From Bauldia sp. (GTDB lineage Bacteria; Pseudomonadota; Alphaproteobacteria; Rhizobiales; Kaistiaceae): a stretch of DNA of 64,000 nt. The stretch's first letter is position 1, and every line of letters begins with the position of its first letter. This document shows positions 23,391 to 32,654 of the stretch, in pieces. Location of the stretch: NCBI GenBank assembly GCA_037200845.1, contig JBBCGQ010000001.1, forward strand, positions 806,001 through 870,000, read 5' to 3'. The position numbers and the translations under genes are program-made. The notes beneath the pieces were generated by a model. That model did not search any database, was not told the DNA's origin, and saw only the letters and a list, made by a program, of their open reading frames with translations.

Positions 23391-25745
23391 ATGGCATCCG
23401 GTTCGGATGATGAGCACTCGGGCGTCGGCATTGCGCTGGGTGTCGAGAAGATCGGCCTGCTGTCGCTGAAGAGCCCGATCGTCGCCGCCGTCGTTGCGAT
23501 CCTCATCTCCGTTGCCGCCGTCTTCGGCCTTGCGCGCATCAAGGTCGACGATTCGCTCAGCCAGTTGTTCCGCTCCGACTCCGCCGAGTTCAAGCAGTAC
23601 GAGGAGGTGACGCGCCGCTTCCCCTCCGCCGAGTTCGACGTGCTGGTCGTGGTCGAGGGCGACATCCTCGATCGCGACGCGCTCTCCGCGCTTCGCGAAA
23701 TGACCACCGATCTGCAGCTCATCGACGGCACCAAGAGCATCATCTCGCTCTTCTCGGCGCGCCAGCCGCCCGATGCCGGCGGCGTCCCCGAGCCGCTTTT
23801 CCCGGAAGACCTGCCCGCCGATCCCGCCGCCTACAAGGCGCTCACCGATCGCGCCCTCAACAACGACATCATCCGCGGCAAGCTGCTCTCCGAGGATGGC
23901 TCGCTGGCGCTGATCGTGCTGGCACTCGACCCAACCGTTGTCGATGGCAAGGCGCTCGGCGACGTCGTCGGCGAAATCCGCAAGACCGTCGACGACGACC
24001 TCGCCGGCACCGCCGTCCGCGGCCGCCTAGCCGGCGTCCCGGTCATGCAGCTCGAGATCCGCAACGCGGTCGAAAAGGATCGCGTCGTCTACAACCTGCT
24101 CGGCTTCATCGCCGGCTGCGTCATCGCGGTCATCTTCTTCCGCCGCGTCTCGTTCATGCTCATCGCCGCGGCGCCACCGCTGCTCGCCATGCTGTGGGCG
24201 CTGGGCGCGCTCGGCTGGCTCGATTTCCGCCTCAACATGTTCCTCAACATCATGACGCCGCTGATCATGGTGATGGGCTTCTCCGACTCGATGCAGTTGA
24301 CGTTCGCCTACCGCGACCGCCTGCTTGCCGGCCAGCCGAAATACGAGGCGATGCGCGGCGCGCTCCTCGTTGTCGGGCCGGCCGTGGTGCTGACCTCGCT
24401 CGCCGCCGCGCTCTCCTTCGTCGCGCTCATGCTTTTTTCGAATTCGAGCCTCATCCGCATCTTCGGCATGGCCGGCGCCATCTCCGCCGGCGTCGCCTTC
24501 CTGTGCGTCATCCTGCTGGTGCCGTTGCTCGGCGTCCTGCTCGTGCGCAACGAGGCGAGCTTCGCCAGCAAGGTCGCGGCCAGCGACGTCGGCGTCAACG
24601 CGCTGCGCTCGTTCTGCTACTGGATCGCCGGCAGGATGGCCCGCCATCCCGTGCCCTACAGCATCATCTCGATCGTCGCGGTGCTTGGCCTCGCCTTCCT
24701 CTATTCCAGCCTCGACCCGCGCTATCGCCTCGCCGATCAGGTGCCCGACAAGCAGCAGGCCGTCGCCGCCTCGCAGTCGCTGGATGAGAAGCTCGCCGGC
24801 GCCAACCCGATCGACGTGCTGATCCGCTTCCCCGCCGGCGCGCAGCTTTACGATGACGAGACGCTCGCCGTGATCGCCGAGGCCCACGCCGTCGTCGAGA
24901 AGCAGGCCGGCGTCGGCAACGTCTGGTCGCTCGAAAGCCTGCGCCGCTGGCTCGCCGAACAGGCCGGCAAGCATGACGTCGAGACCTTGAAGGAATACGT
25001 CAGCTACCTGCCGATCGATCTCGTCCGCCGCTTCGTCTCCGCCGAGGGCGATTCGGTCGTCGTCTCCGGCCGCATCCCCGACAAGGACGCCAGCGCGCTG
25101 CTCCCGGTGATCACCGAGCTCGACGCGGCGCTGCAGAAGATCCACGACGCCCATCCCGGCTATACGCTATCGGTCACCGGCCTCTCGGCGATCGCCGCGC
25201 GCAACAGCGCCACCATGATCGGCGAGTTGTCGAAGGGCCTCACCATCGAGATGGCCTTCGTCGCGGTGCTGCTCGGCCTCGCCTTCCGCTCGGTGTTCGT
25301 CGCCGCGGTCGCGGTCCTCCCCGGCATCTTCCCGATCGTCATCGCCGGCGGCGTGCTCTGGTATTTCGGCCAAGGCCTGCAGTTCGCCTCGATCGTCGCG
25401 CTGACGGTCGCCTTCGGCCTGGGCCTCAGCGCCACCATCCACTACCTGAACCGCCTGCGCCTCGAGTACCGCCCCGGCGAAGACCCGGAAACCGGCGTCC
25501 GCCGCGCCACCGCGCTTGTCGGCCCGGCACTCATCCTCACGTCGCTGGTGCTCGCCTTCGGCCTCGGCGTGACGATCTTCTCCGACCTGCCGTCGCTGCG
25601 TCTTTTCGGCTGGCTCGGATCGTTCACCCTTATCGCCGCACTCGCCGGCGATCTGCTGATCCTGCCGTCAACGGCGGTCTTCTTGCGCCGCCTGATCCGC
25701 AAGGCGAGGGGCACGGACCACGCGCCGGTCAGCCCGGCAGCTTGA
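23391..25745 (+). CDS. MMPL/RND family exporter (COG1033 type)
   Basis: A 784-residue inner-membrane protein with the RND/MMPL plan: a first helix (about 28-50), a large soluble loop (to about 225), a block of five or six helices, a second helix with a second loop (about 420-610), and a second helix block to residue 770. The helix blocks hold paired sterol-sensing-like domains, with G-F-S-D-S-M-Q-L-T-F in the first. No membrane-fusion protein or outer-membrane channel is adjacent, which suits lipid or hopanoid transporters of the MMPL/HpnN group. Substrate is unknown. The VOC gene begins one base after its stop. Confidence 0.88.
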   Translation: MASGSDDEHSGVGIALGVEKIGLLSLKSPIVAAVVAILISVAAVFGLARIKVDDSLSQLFRSDSAEFKQYEEVTRRFPSAEFDVLVVVEGDILDRDALSALREMTTDLQLIDGTKSIISLFSARQPPDAGGVPEPLFPEDLPADPAAYKALTDRALNNDIIRGKLLSEDGSLALIVLALDPTVVDGKALGDVVGEIRKTVDDDLAGTAVRGRLAGVPVMQLEIRNAVEKDRVVYNLLGFIAGCVIAVIFFRRVSFMLIAAAPPLLAMLWALGALGWLDFRLNMFLNIMTPLIMVMGFSDSMQLTFAYRDRLLAGQPKYEAMRGALLVVGPAVVLTSLAAALSFVALMLFSNSSLIRIFGMAGAISAGVAFLCVILLVPLLGVLLVRNEASFASKVAASDVGVNALRSFCYWIAGRMARHPVPYSIISIVAVLGLAFLYSSLDPRYRLADQVPDKQQAVAASQSLDEKLAGANPIDVLIRFPAGAQLYDDETLAVIAEAHAVVEKQAGVGNVWSLESLRRWLAEQAGKHDVETLKEYVSYLPIDLVRRFVSAEGDSVVVSGRIPDKDASALLPVITELDAALQKIHDAHPGYTLSVTGLSAIAARNSATMIGELSKGLTIEMAFVAVLLGLAFRSVFVAAVAVLPGIFPIVIAGGVLWYFGQGLQFASIVALTVAFGLGLSATIHYLNRLRLEYRPGEDPETGVRRATALVGPALILTSLVLAFGLGVTIFSDLPSLRLFGWLGSFTLIAALAGDLLILPSTAVFLRRLIRKARGTDHAPVSPAA

Positions 25746-25746
25746 A

Positions 25747-26091
25747 ATGGCGCGCGTCACCGGCATCGGCGGTATCTTCTTCCGAGCCCGCGCACCCGAA
25801 GCGCTGGCGGCCTGGTATCTGACCCACTTCGACATCACCTTTCCGTGGAATCAGGACGCCGGCCCCACGGTCTTTGCGCCCTTCAACGAGAAGACCGACT
25901 ATTTCCCCGCGGCCAAGCAATGGATGATCAACCTCCGCGTCGACGACATCGACGCGGTCGTTGCACGCCTCAAGGCAGCCGGTATCGCGGTAGAGACGCG
26001 TGCCGAATGGGACACGCCCGACACCGGCCGTTTCGCCCGCATTGCCGATCCCGATGGCAACCCGGTCGAACTCTGGCAACCGCCTGCCTAG
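25747..26091 (+). CDS. VOC (glyoxalase/dioxygenase superfamily) protein
   Basis: A 114-residue single VOC domain with two beta-alpha-beta-beta-beta modules. The second module ends in the common A-D-P-D-G-N-P-V-E-L-W-Q motif, whose Glu is a usual metal ligand. The first module lacks an obvious metal His, so metal binding may be incomplete or the protein may be a small-molecule binder. The ATG follows the exporter stop by one base, implying co-translation with it. Function is not predictable. Confidence 0.88.
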   Translation: MARVTGIGGIFFRARAPEALAAWYLTHFDITFPWNQDAGPTVFAPFNEKTDYFPAAKQWMINLRVDDIDAVVARLKAAGIAVETRAEWDTPDTGRFARIADPDGNPVELWQPPA

Positions 26092-26115
26092 GAAGACGGC
26101 CGAGGCCGCAGTGCC

Positions 26116-27762
26116 TCACATATTCGGATAGTTCGGTCCCCCGCCGCCCTCCGGCGGCACCCAGTCGATGTTCTGGTTGGGATCCTTGATGTCGCACGTC
26201 TTGCAGTGGACGCAGTTCGCCGCGTTGATCACGTACTTCGGCCCGTCCGCGCCCTCGACCCACTCGTAGACGGCGGCGGGGCAATAGAGCGCCGAGGGCC
26301 CGTCGTAGACGCGGAGCTCCGATTCCTTCTGCAACTCCATGTCGCGCACCTTGAGGTGCACCGGCTGGTCCTCCTCGTGCAGCGTGTTCGACAGGAACAC
26401 CGACGACAGCCGGTCGAAGCGCACTACGCCGTCGGCCTTGGTGTATGGGGCAGGGGGCGCGGCGACGCCGGCCTCGGTCGCCGCATGGTCCTCGCCGCCG
26501 TGCGGCAGCGTGCCGAACAGCGAGAAGCCGAAAGTATTGGTCCACATGTCGAGCCCACCGAGCGCGATGCCGCGGATCGTCCCGTGCTTCGACCACAGCG
26601 GCTTGACGTTGCGCACCGGCGCAAGGTCGCGGCCGATCGCGCTGGTGCGCCAGTTCTCGTCGTAGCCCGAGATTTCGTCATGCGAGCGGTCGTCGGCGAG
26701 AGCCACCGCGACGTGGTCGGCCGCCTGGATGCCCGAGAGGATCGCGTTGTGGCTGCCCTTGATGCGCGGCACGTTGACGAAGCCCGCCGCGCAGCCGATC
26801 AGCGCCCCGCCCGGGAACGTCAGCTTCGGCACCGACTGGAAGCCGCCCTCGCTGATCGCCCGCGCGCCGCACGCCAGCCGCTTGCCGCCGGCGAAGAGCG
26901 GCGCGATCGCCGGATGCGACTTGAACTTCTGGAACTCCTCGAACGGCGACAGGTGCGGGTTCTTGTAGTTGAGATGCACAACGAACCCGACCGCCACCTG
27001 GTTGTCGTCGAGGTGATAGAGAAACGAGCCGCCGCCGGTGCGGTTGTCGAGCGGCCAGCCGAAGGTGTGCTGCACCGTTCCCTGCCGGTGGCGCGACGGA
27101 TCGACCTGCCACAGCTCCTTGATCCCGATGCCGTACTTCTGCGGCTCGCGTCCGAGGTCGAGCCCGAAGCGCCGCGTCAGCCGCTTGGTCAGCGATCCGC
27201 GTGCGCCCTCCGCGATCAGCGTGTAGCGCGCATGCAGCGCAATGCCCCGCTGGTAGGTCGCCTTGTGCGATCCGTCGCGCGCCACGCCCATGTCGCCGGT
27301 GGCGATGCCGATCACCGCGCCGTGCTTGTCGTAGAGCACCTCGCTCGCCGCGAAGCCGGGGAAGATCTCGACGCCGAGTTCCTCCGCCTTCTTCGCCAGC
27401 CACCGGCAGACGTTGCCGAGCGAGGCGATGAAGTTGCCGTGGTTCGACATCAGCGGCGGCATGACGAAATTCGGAATGCGGATCGCGCCCGCTTCGCCAA
27501 GCCACAGGAACCGGTCGCGCTTCACCGGCACGGTCAGCGGATGGCCGCCCTCCCGCCGCCACCCGGGCAGCAGCGTGTCGAGCCCGATCGGATCGATCAC
27601 GGCGCCCGACAGGATGTGCGCTCCCACCTCCGATCCCTTTTCCACGATCGCGACGGTGCAGTCGGGCAGGCGCTGCTTCAGCCGTATCGCCGCGCCCAGC
27701 CCCGCCGGCCCCGCGCCGACGATGACGACGTCGAATTCCATCACCTCGCGTTCGGCGCTCAT
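26116..27762 (-). CDS. Electron transfer flavoprotein-ubiquinone oxidoreductase
   Basis: A 548-residue ETF-QO, which passes electrons from ETF (fatty-acid, amino-acid and sarcosine oxidation) to ubiquinone at the inner membrane. The FAD motif G-A-G-P-A-G-L-G lies near residue 16. The C-terminal 4Fe-4S domain has the ligand Cys in C-P-A-A-V and N-C-V-H-C-K-T-C. Length and architecture match the bacterial enzyme. ATG at 27762 overlaps the PfkB stop by 4 bp and is supported by the conserved start; the longer in-frame version is a shadow of the kinase gene. Confidence 0.95.
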   Translation of the reverse strand: MSAEREVMEFDVVIVGAGPAGLGAAIRLKQRLPDCTVAIVEKGSEVGAHILSGAVIDPIGLDTLLPGWRREGGHPLTVPVKRDRFLWLGEAGAIRIPNFVMPPLMSNHGNFIASLGNVCRWLAKKAEELGVEIFPGFAASEVLYDKHGAVIGIATGDMGVARDGSHKATYQRGIALHARYTLIAEGARGSLTKRLTRRFGLDLGREPQKYGIGIKELWQVDPSRHRQGTVQHTFGWPLDNRTGGGSFLYHLDDNQVAVGFVVHLNYKNPHLSPFEEFQKFKSHPAIAPLFAGGKRLACGARAISEGGFQSVPKLTFPGGALIGCAAGFVNVPRIKGSHNAILSGIQAADHVAVALADDRSHDEISGYDENWRTSAIGRDLAPVRNVKPLWSKHGTIRGIALGGLDMWTNTFGFSLFGTLPHGGEDHAATEAGVAAPPAPYTKADGVVRFDRLSSVFLSNTLHEEDQPVHLKVRDMELQKESELRVYDGPSALYCPAAVYEWVEGADGPKYVINAANCVHCKTCDIKDPNQNIDWVPPEGGGGPNYPNM

Positions 27763-28700
27763 GCGATGGCACTCACGCGCGTGCGCCGCATTTCTTCGTG
27801 CAGCCGCTGCACGTCGCCCAGCGCGCACACCTTCGACTGCGGCGTCAGCGCCGTCGCCGCGCCCGCCGCCGTGCCGAGGATCAATGCATCGTCCAGCGTC
27901 TCGCCGCGCGACAGCGCCAGCGTCATCGCGCCGACGAATGCGTCGCCGGCGCCGACCGCCGAGCGCGTCTCGACCTTCGGCGCCTCGACGCGCAGCACCT
28001 GATCCTCGGTCACGACCAGCGCCCCCGCCGCGCCCATGGTGACCGCGACGATCTCCGCCCGCCCGCGCCTGACCAGATCCTTCGCCGCTTCTTCGGCGGT
28101 GGCGTTGTCGAGCCGCCGCCCGACCAGCGCCTCGAGCTCCGTCATGCTCGGCTTCACGAGATACGCGTGGCTCCTCTCCAGCGTGACGCTCAGCCCCGCG
28201 CCGGAGGAATCGAGCACGAACCGCGCGCCCTTCTTTGCCACGATGTCGCCGACCTGCGCCAGGATGTCGGTCGGCGCCCCCATCGGCACGCTGCCCGACG
28301 CGACGAAATAGTCGAAGTCGGCGGCGCGGATGGCGTCGAGGCAGGCTGCGATCTCCGCCTCGGAAAGCTTTGGCCCGTTCGGGGTAAAGCGGAACTCGTT
28401 GCCGGTTTTCCGTTCGAACACGGTAAACGAAATGCGTGTATCGCCCGCGATCGGCACGATCCTGCGCGGGATCGGAATGGCGCCCAGAAGCTCGTCCAGC
28501 ATCCGGCCCGGAAAGCCGCCCGCCGGGCAGATCACGGTCGCCTGACCGCCCAGTTCGACCACCACCCGCGCGACATTAACCCCGCCGCCACCCGGCTCAT
28601 ATTCCTCGTTCGACGTGCGGATCTTGTGGGTCGGCAGCACGCGGTCCGTCTCGCTCGAAACGTCGATCGCCGGGTTCAGCGAGAGGGTGACGATGGCCAT
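27759..28700 (-). CDS. PfkB-family hexose-phosphate kinase (1-phosphofructokinase-like)
   Basis: A 313-residue ribokinase-fold sugar kinase. Features are the N-terminal L-S-L-N-P-A-I-D, the E-Y-E-P-G-G-G-G-V-N-V-A-R signature (PfkB site 1) and the C-terminal S-A-V-G-A-G-D-A-F-V-G with the catalytic Asp. The L-N-P-A-I-D start suggests 1-phosphofructokinase, 6-phosphofructokinase 2 or tagatose-6-phosphate kinase. No fructose PTS gene is beside it, so the minor phosphofructokinase role is a good guess. It is translationally coupled to ETF-QO, an unusual partner. Confidence 0.9.
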   Translation of the reverse strand: MAIVTLSLNPAIDVSSETDRVLPTHKIRTSNEEYEPGGGGVNVARVVVELGGQATVICPAGGFPGRMLDELLGAIPIPRRIVPIAGDTRISFTVFERKTGNEFRFTPNGPKLSEAEIAACLDAIRAADFDYFVASGSVPMGAPTDILAQVGDIVAKKGARFVLDSSGAGLSVTLERSHAYLVKPSMTELEALVGRRLDNATAEEAAKDLVRRGRAEIVAVTMGAAGALVVTEDQVLRVEAPKVETRSAVGAGDAFVGAMTLALSRGETLDDALILGTAAGAATALTPQSKVCALGDVQRLHEEMRRTRVSAIA

Positions 28701-28864
28701 GGCGTGCGGCGACTCCGGTACGGGCGATTCTACCGAGACTACCCGGGAAATTGCCTAGGAAACGAGGGCGTCATGATGACCGGCTGTTTACTGTTTGCAG
28801 TGCAGGATGACAGCCATGGGACGGGCCGAAAACGTGTGTGTGTAACCAAGGAAGTAAGCATCGC

Positions 28865-30616
28865 ATGGATGCCGTTTCTCCGAAGTCGTCCGCAGTAGCG
28901 GTCGCCGCGCCGCCCCCGCTTGGCCGCATCACCGGTATCAGCGGCTCGGGCGCCGTCGCCCGCCTGTTCAAGGCCAACACCGCCGATGCCGATTCCGCCG
29001 TCACCATCGGCCGCCTCATCGGCATTGCTGCCGATACGTCGCTGATCATCGGCGCGGTCGTCCGCATGTCGGTGTCGCCGCCGGCCGCCGACGACCACGA
29101 ATCGGGCAGCCTCGTCACCGACATCGACTTCATGGGCGAGATCAAGAATTACGGCACCGAGCAGGCTTCTTTCCAGCGCGGCGTGTCGACCTATCCGACC
29201 ATCGGCAACATGATCCAGCGCCTTGCCTCCGGCGACGTCGCCACCATCCATCACGTCAGCGGCGGCGAGACCATCGAGGTCGGCCGCCTGCGCCTCGACC
29301 CGACCGTTCCCGCCTACATCAATTTCGACGAGCTGCTGCGCAAGCACTTCGCCGTCGTCGGCACAACCGGCGTCGGCAAGTCGACCTCGGTCGCGCTCAT
29401 CCTGCAGGAGATTCTGGCGAAGAAGGCGAACCTCCGCATCTTCCTGATCGACCCGCACAACGAATACGGCCAGTGCTTCGGCGACCTCGCCCATGTGGTC
29501 AGCCCGAAGAACCTGATGCTGCCGTTCTGGCTGTTCAACTTCGAGGAGATCGTCGACGTCTTCTTCCGCGGCCGTCCGGGCGTCGAGGAGGAAATGGAAA
29601 TCCTCCAGGAGCTCATCCCGCTCGCCAAGGCGCAGTTCGCCGCCGGCTCCAAGGGCGACCGCCTGCTGCTTCGCCGCCAGGGCGCCGGCTACACCGCCGA
29701 CACGCCGGTGCCGTACCGCATCTCCGATCTGGTCAAGCTGATCGACGAGCGCATGGGCAAGCTCGAGAACCGCTCGATCTGGACCAAGTATCACCGCCTC
29801 ATCGCGCGCATCGAAACGCTCGGCCACGACTCGCGCTACAACTTCATGTTCAACAATCTTTTCATCGAGGACCTGATGGTGCAGGTCCTCGGCGACCTGT
29901 TCCGCCTGCCGCTCAATGGCAAGCCGATCACCGTCATCCAGTTGGCCGGCTTCCCGGCCGAGGTGCTGGATTCGGTCGTGTCGGTGATGTGCCGCATGGC
30001 CTTCGAGTTCGGCGTGTGGAGCGACGGCGCCGCGCCGCTGCTCGTTGCCTGCGAAGAGGCCCACCGTTACGCCCCGGCCGACAAGAAGCAGGGCTTCGGC
30101 CCGACCTTGAAGGCGCTGTCGCGCATCGCCAAGGAAGGCCGCAAGTACGGCGTCTTCCTCGGCTGCATCACGCAGCGCCCGGCCGATCTCGACGCGACCA
30201 TCCTGTCCCAATGCTCGACGGTCTTCGCGATGCGCCTTTCCAACGACCGCGACCAGGCGATCATACGTTCGGCCGTGCCCGACGCCGGCTCAAGCCTCGT
30301 CGCCTTCCTCCCGTCGCTGGGAAATCGCGAGGGCATCGCCTTCGGCGAAGGCGTGCCGCTGCCCACCCGCTTTCGCTTCAAGGACGTGCCCGCTGATCGC
30401 CGCCCGCGCAGCCAGTCCGGCAACCAGGTGCAACTCGACGCAAGCGGCGAGGTCGACGCCGATTTCATCCATGCGGTCGTCGACCGCTGGCGCGAGGCAA
30501 CCACCACCAACCAGCGCCCGCGCACCTCGCTGATGGGCATGGACGCCGACGGTATCCCCGAAAATTTCGACGACGGCCTGGGCGCGCCGCTGATCCCGCG
30601 CAAGGGCGCCGGATAG
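28865..30616 (+). CDS. HerA-like ATPase (DUF87 domain)
   Basis: A 583-residue HerA/FtsK-superfamily ATPase. An N-terminal HAS-barrel-like domain (to about residue 150) precedes the motor domain. Walker A is G-T-T-G-V-G-K-S-T at 166-174, Walker B is L-L-V-A-C-E-E-A-H, and I-T-Q-R-P-A-D-L-D marks the sensor region. HerA hexamers translocate DNA and in archaea work with the NurA nuclease. No nurA is beside it here. ATG at 28865 has AAGGAAG upstream; a GTG at 28838 is a weaker alternative. Role unknown: DNA repair, DNA transfer and defence are all possible. Confidence 0.88.
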   Translation: MDAVSPKSSAVAVAAPPPLGRITGISGSGAVARLFKANTADADSAVTIGRLIGIAADTSLIIGAVVRMSVSPPAADDHESGSLVTDIDFMGEIKNYGTEQASFQRGVSTYPTIGNMIQRLASGDVATIHHVSGGETIEVGRLRLDPTVPAYINFDELLRKHFAVVGTTGVGKSTSVALILQEILAKKANLRIFLIDPHNEYGQCFGDLAHVVSPKNLMLPFWLFNFEEIVDVFFRGRPGVEEEMEILQELIPLAKAQFAAGSKGDRLLLRRQGAGYTADTPVPYRISDLVKLIDERMGKLENRSIWTKYHRLIARIETLGHDSRYNFMFNNLFIEDLMVQVLGDLFRLPLNGKPITVIQLAGFPAEVLDSVVSVMCRMAFEFGVWSDGAAPLLVACEEAHRYAPADKKQGFGPTLKALSRIAKEGRKYGVFLGCITQRPADLDATILSQCSTVFAMRLSNDRDQAIIRSAVPDAGSSLVAFLPSLGNREGIAFGEGVPLPTRFRFKDVPADRRPRSQSGNQVQLDASGEVDADFIHAVVDRWREATTTNQRPRTSLMGMDADGIPENFDDGLGAPLIPRKGAG

Positions 30617-30625
30617 GGGCGAGAG

Positions 30626-30832
30626 ACCCTCACCCCTCGCCTCTAACTCGCTGCGCTCGCAAGAGCCGAAGACCTCTACCCGTTGCGGAGAGGGGACGAT
30701 GCTTCGCCGGCAGTTTGCATGCCGCTCCGCAGGTAGAGGAAATGTGCTCGCCGTCAGTTGTCCCCTCTCCCCAAGGGGGAGAGGGCTGCGCCTCTTGAGA
30801 GCGAAGCGAACTAGAGGCGCAGGGTGAGGGTG
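30626..30832. repeat. Family C repeat
   Basis: Second copy of the element at 23114-23274, sharing CTCTTGAGAGCGAAGCGAACTAGAGGCG and the CCCCTCTCC/GGAGAGGG stems. It separates the convergent herA-like and uxuA genes and may act as a bidirectional transcription stop. Confidence 0.75.
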
Positions 30833-30833
30833 G

Positions 30834-31991
30834 TCACGCCCTCAAAGCGCGCACCGCCCGCTCCACCCCGCGTATCTCCGCAATCCCCTTGAGCCGCCCG
30901 AGATACGAATACCCCGGATTGGCATTCTTCACCGGATCAGCCGCAAGCAGATGCCCGTGGTCCGGCCGGAAGGGAATCGCCGCCCCGCGCCGCGCCTCCT
31001 CATCCAGCACGGCCGCGACGATCGCAACCATGTCGGCGTCGCCCTCGAGATGCTCGTCCTCATAGAACGACCCCGCCGCCTGCCGCGTCACGTTGCGCAT
31101 GTGGAGAAAATGAATGCGCGGCGCGAACCGCGTCACCATGCGCACCAGATCGTTGTCGCCGCGCGATCCATACGACCCGACGCAGAACGTCAGCCCGTTG
31201 GCGATGCTGTCGACCGCACCGAGCAGCGCCGCCGCATCGTCCTCGGTCGACACCACCCGCGGCAACCCGAACAGCGGCATCGGTGGATCGTCGGGATGGA
31301 TGGCGAGGCGAATCCCCATCTCCTCCGCCACCGGCACCACCTCGCGGTGAAAATCCGCAAGGCTGGCGCGGAGATCCGCCGGCGTCATCCCGGCATAGTC
31401 CCGGAGCAGCGCAAGAAACGCCGCGCGGTCGTAGCCGAAGTCCGAGCCGGGCAGGCCGGCGAGGATGATCTTCTCCAGCTCCGCTTTCCGCGCCTCGCCC
31501 ATCGCCGCGAACCGCGCCTCCGCCTGCCGCACGACGTCGGCGTCATAGTCGCTGTCCGCACCCTGCCGCCCGAGCACGAATGCGTCGTAGGCAACGAAGT
31601 CGACGACATCGAATCGCAGCGCCAGTCCCGACTTCAGCGGGTAGGCCAGTTCGGTCCGCGTCCAGTCGACGATCGGCATGAAGTTGTAGCAGACGGTCCC
31701 GATCCCGGCCGCGCCGAGCGCCCGGAGCGACGCCTTCCACGCCTCGACGTCGCTCCGCCAGTTCGCCGTCCGCGCCTTGATCGCGTTGGTGACCGGAATG
31801 CTTTCCACCACCGACCACGTCAGTCCCGCCGCCGCGATCATCGCCTGCCGCTCGGCGACAGCGTCAACGGTCCACGCCGTCCCGCCGGGGATCTGATGCA
31901 ACGCCGTGACGATCCCCGTCGCCCCCGCCTCGGCAACATGCTTCAGCGCAATCGGATCCTTCGGCCCGAACCACCGCCACGTCTGTTCCAA
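30834..31991 (-). CDS. uxuA: Mannonate dehydratase
   Basis: A 385-residue UxuA-family enzyme that converts D-mannonate to 2-keto-3-deoxygluconate in glucuronate breakdown. The N-terminal W-R-W-F-G-P-K-D-P and G-A-T-G-I-V-T-A-L-H segments, a central cysteine in V-C-Y-N-F-M-P, and the metal-binding residues in A-I-H-P-D-D-P-P and R-P-D-H-G-H are all typical. No other glucuronate genes are in the window. It stands alone between two repeat elements. Confidence 0.95.
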   Translation of the reverse strand: MEQTWRWFGPKDPIALKHVAEAGATGIVTALHQIPGGTAWTVDAVAERQAMIAAAGLTWSVVESIPVTNAIKARTANWRSDVEAWKASLRALGAAGIGTVCYNFMPIVDWTRTELAYPLKSGLALRFDVVDFVAYDAFVLGRQGADSDYDADVVRQAEARFAAMGEARKAELEKIILAGLPGSDFGYDRAAFLALLRDYAGMTPADLRASLADFHREVVPVAEEMGIRLAIHPDDPPMPLFGLPRVVSTEDDAAALLGAVDSIANGLTFCVGSYGSRGDNDLVRMVTRFAPRIHFLHMRNVTRQAAGSFYEDEHLEGDADMVAIVAAVLDEEARRGAAIPFRPDHGHLLAADPVKNANPGYSYLGRLKGIAEIRGVERAVRALRA

Positions 31992-32065
31992 GTCGCCCTC
32001 CCTCGCTGCGGCGGCATCCTAAGCACGGCGCCGCGAGAGCGCGAAACTTCGGAGGAGGACAGACA

Positions 32066-32159
32066 CCCCTCCCCAAAACGCCTTCGGCGTTTTGACCTCC
32101 GCTTGTTGAGCCCTCCTCTTGCGGGAGGGCCAAAACCGCGAAGCGGTTTTGGGGAGGGG
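32066..32159. repeat. Family B palindromic repeats, close facing pair
   Basis: Two family B half-units face each other with little spacer: AAAACGCC-ttc-GGCGTTTT, then the CCCTCC/GGGAGGG stem, then AAAACCGC-gaa-GCGGTTTT. It lies in the 289-bp gap upstream of uxuA and of the small membrane protein gene. Confidence 0.85.
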
Positions 32160-32280
32160 TGTGCCTCAACAAACGCCGCCGACAGGCACTGGCCACAGCC
32201 ATGCCCACGGCCGCGCCAGTGCATCGCAACATGAATCAAAAACCAATCCGCCCTACTGTGCGCGGAGGAGACCGAATCAA

Positions 32281-32595
32281 ATGCTCCGCGCCATCCGCCT
32301 GATCCTCATCGGCGTCCCCCTTGTGCTCGGCGCAACGCTGGCCTCGGCGATGGGCCTGACGCTGGTCACCTCGGCCGGCGTCCCGGTCGCGGTCGTGGCC
32401 CGCGGCGGCCTTGCCCCGGCGCTGGCGGCAGTGGCCGGCGCCAACGGCGCCATCCTCCAGGTCCGCGGCGACACCGTCATCGCGATTGCCGACGACGCCG
32501 GCTTCGTCGCCCGCCTTTATCGTGCCGGCGCCATGCTGGTGGTCCGCGCCGATGGCGGTTGCGGCTTCGCTGCGCCCGTAAAGGCCGCGATCTAG
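32281..32595 (+). CDS. Small membrane-anchored hypothetical protein
   Basis: A 104-residue protein with one N-terminal hydrophobic segment (about residues 5-25) that could be a signal peptide or anchor, then a hydrophobic, glycine-rich body and one Cys near the C-terminus (G-G-C-G-F). ATG at 32281 follows a GGAGGAG Shine-Dalgarno region; an upstream in-frame ATG lies in repeat DNA. No family is recognised. It stands 59 bp before the esterase gene. Confidence 0.62.
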   Translation: MLRAIRLILIGVPLVLGATLASAMGLTLVTSAGVPVAVVARGGLAPALAAVAGANGAILQVRGDTVIAIADDAGFVARLYRAGAMLVVRADGGCGFAAPVKAAI

Positions 32596-32654
32596 GCTCG
32601 CCCCGTTCCGCCCGCTAGGATGCAGCGGCACACGATCGGGCGAGACCAGCTTCC

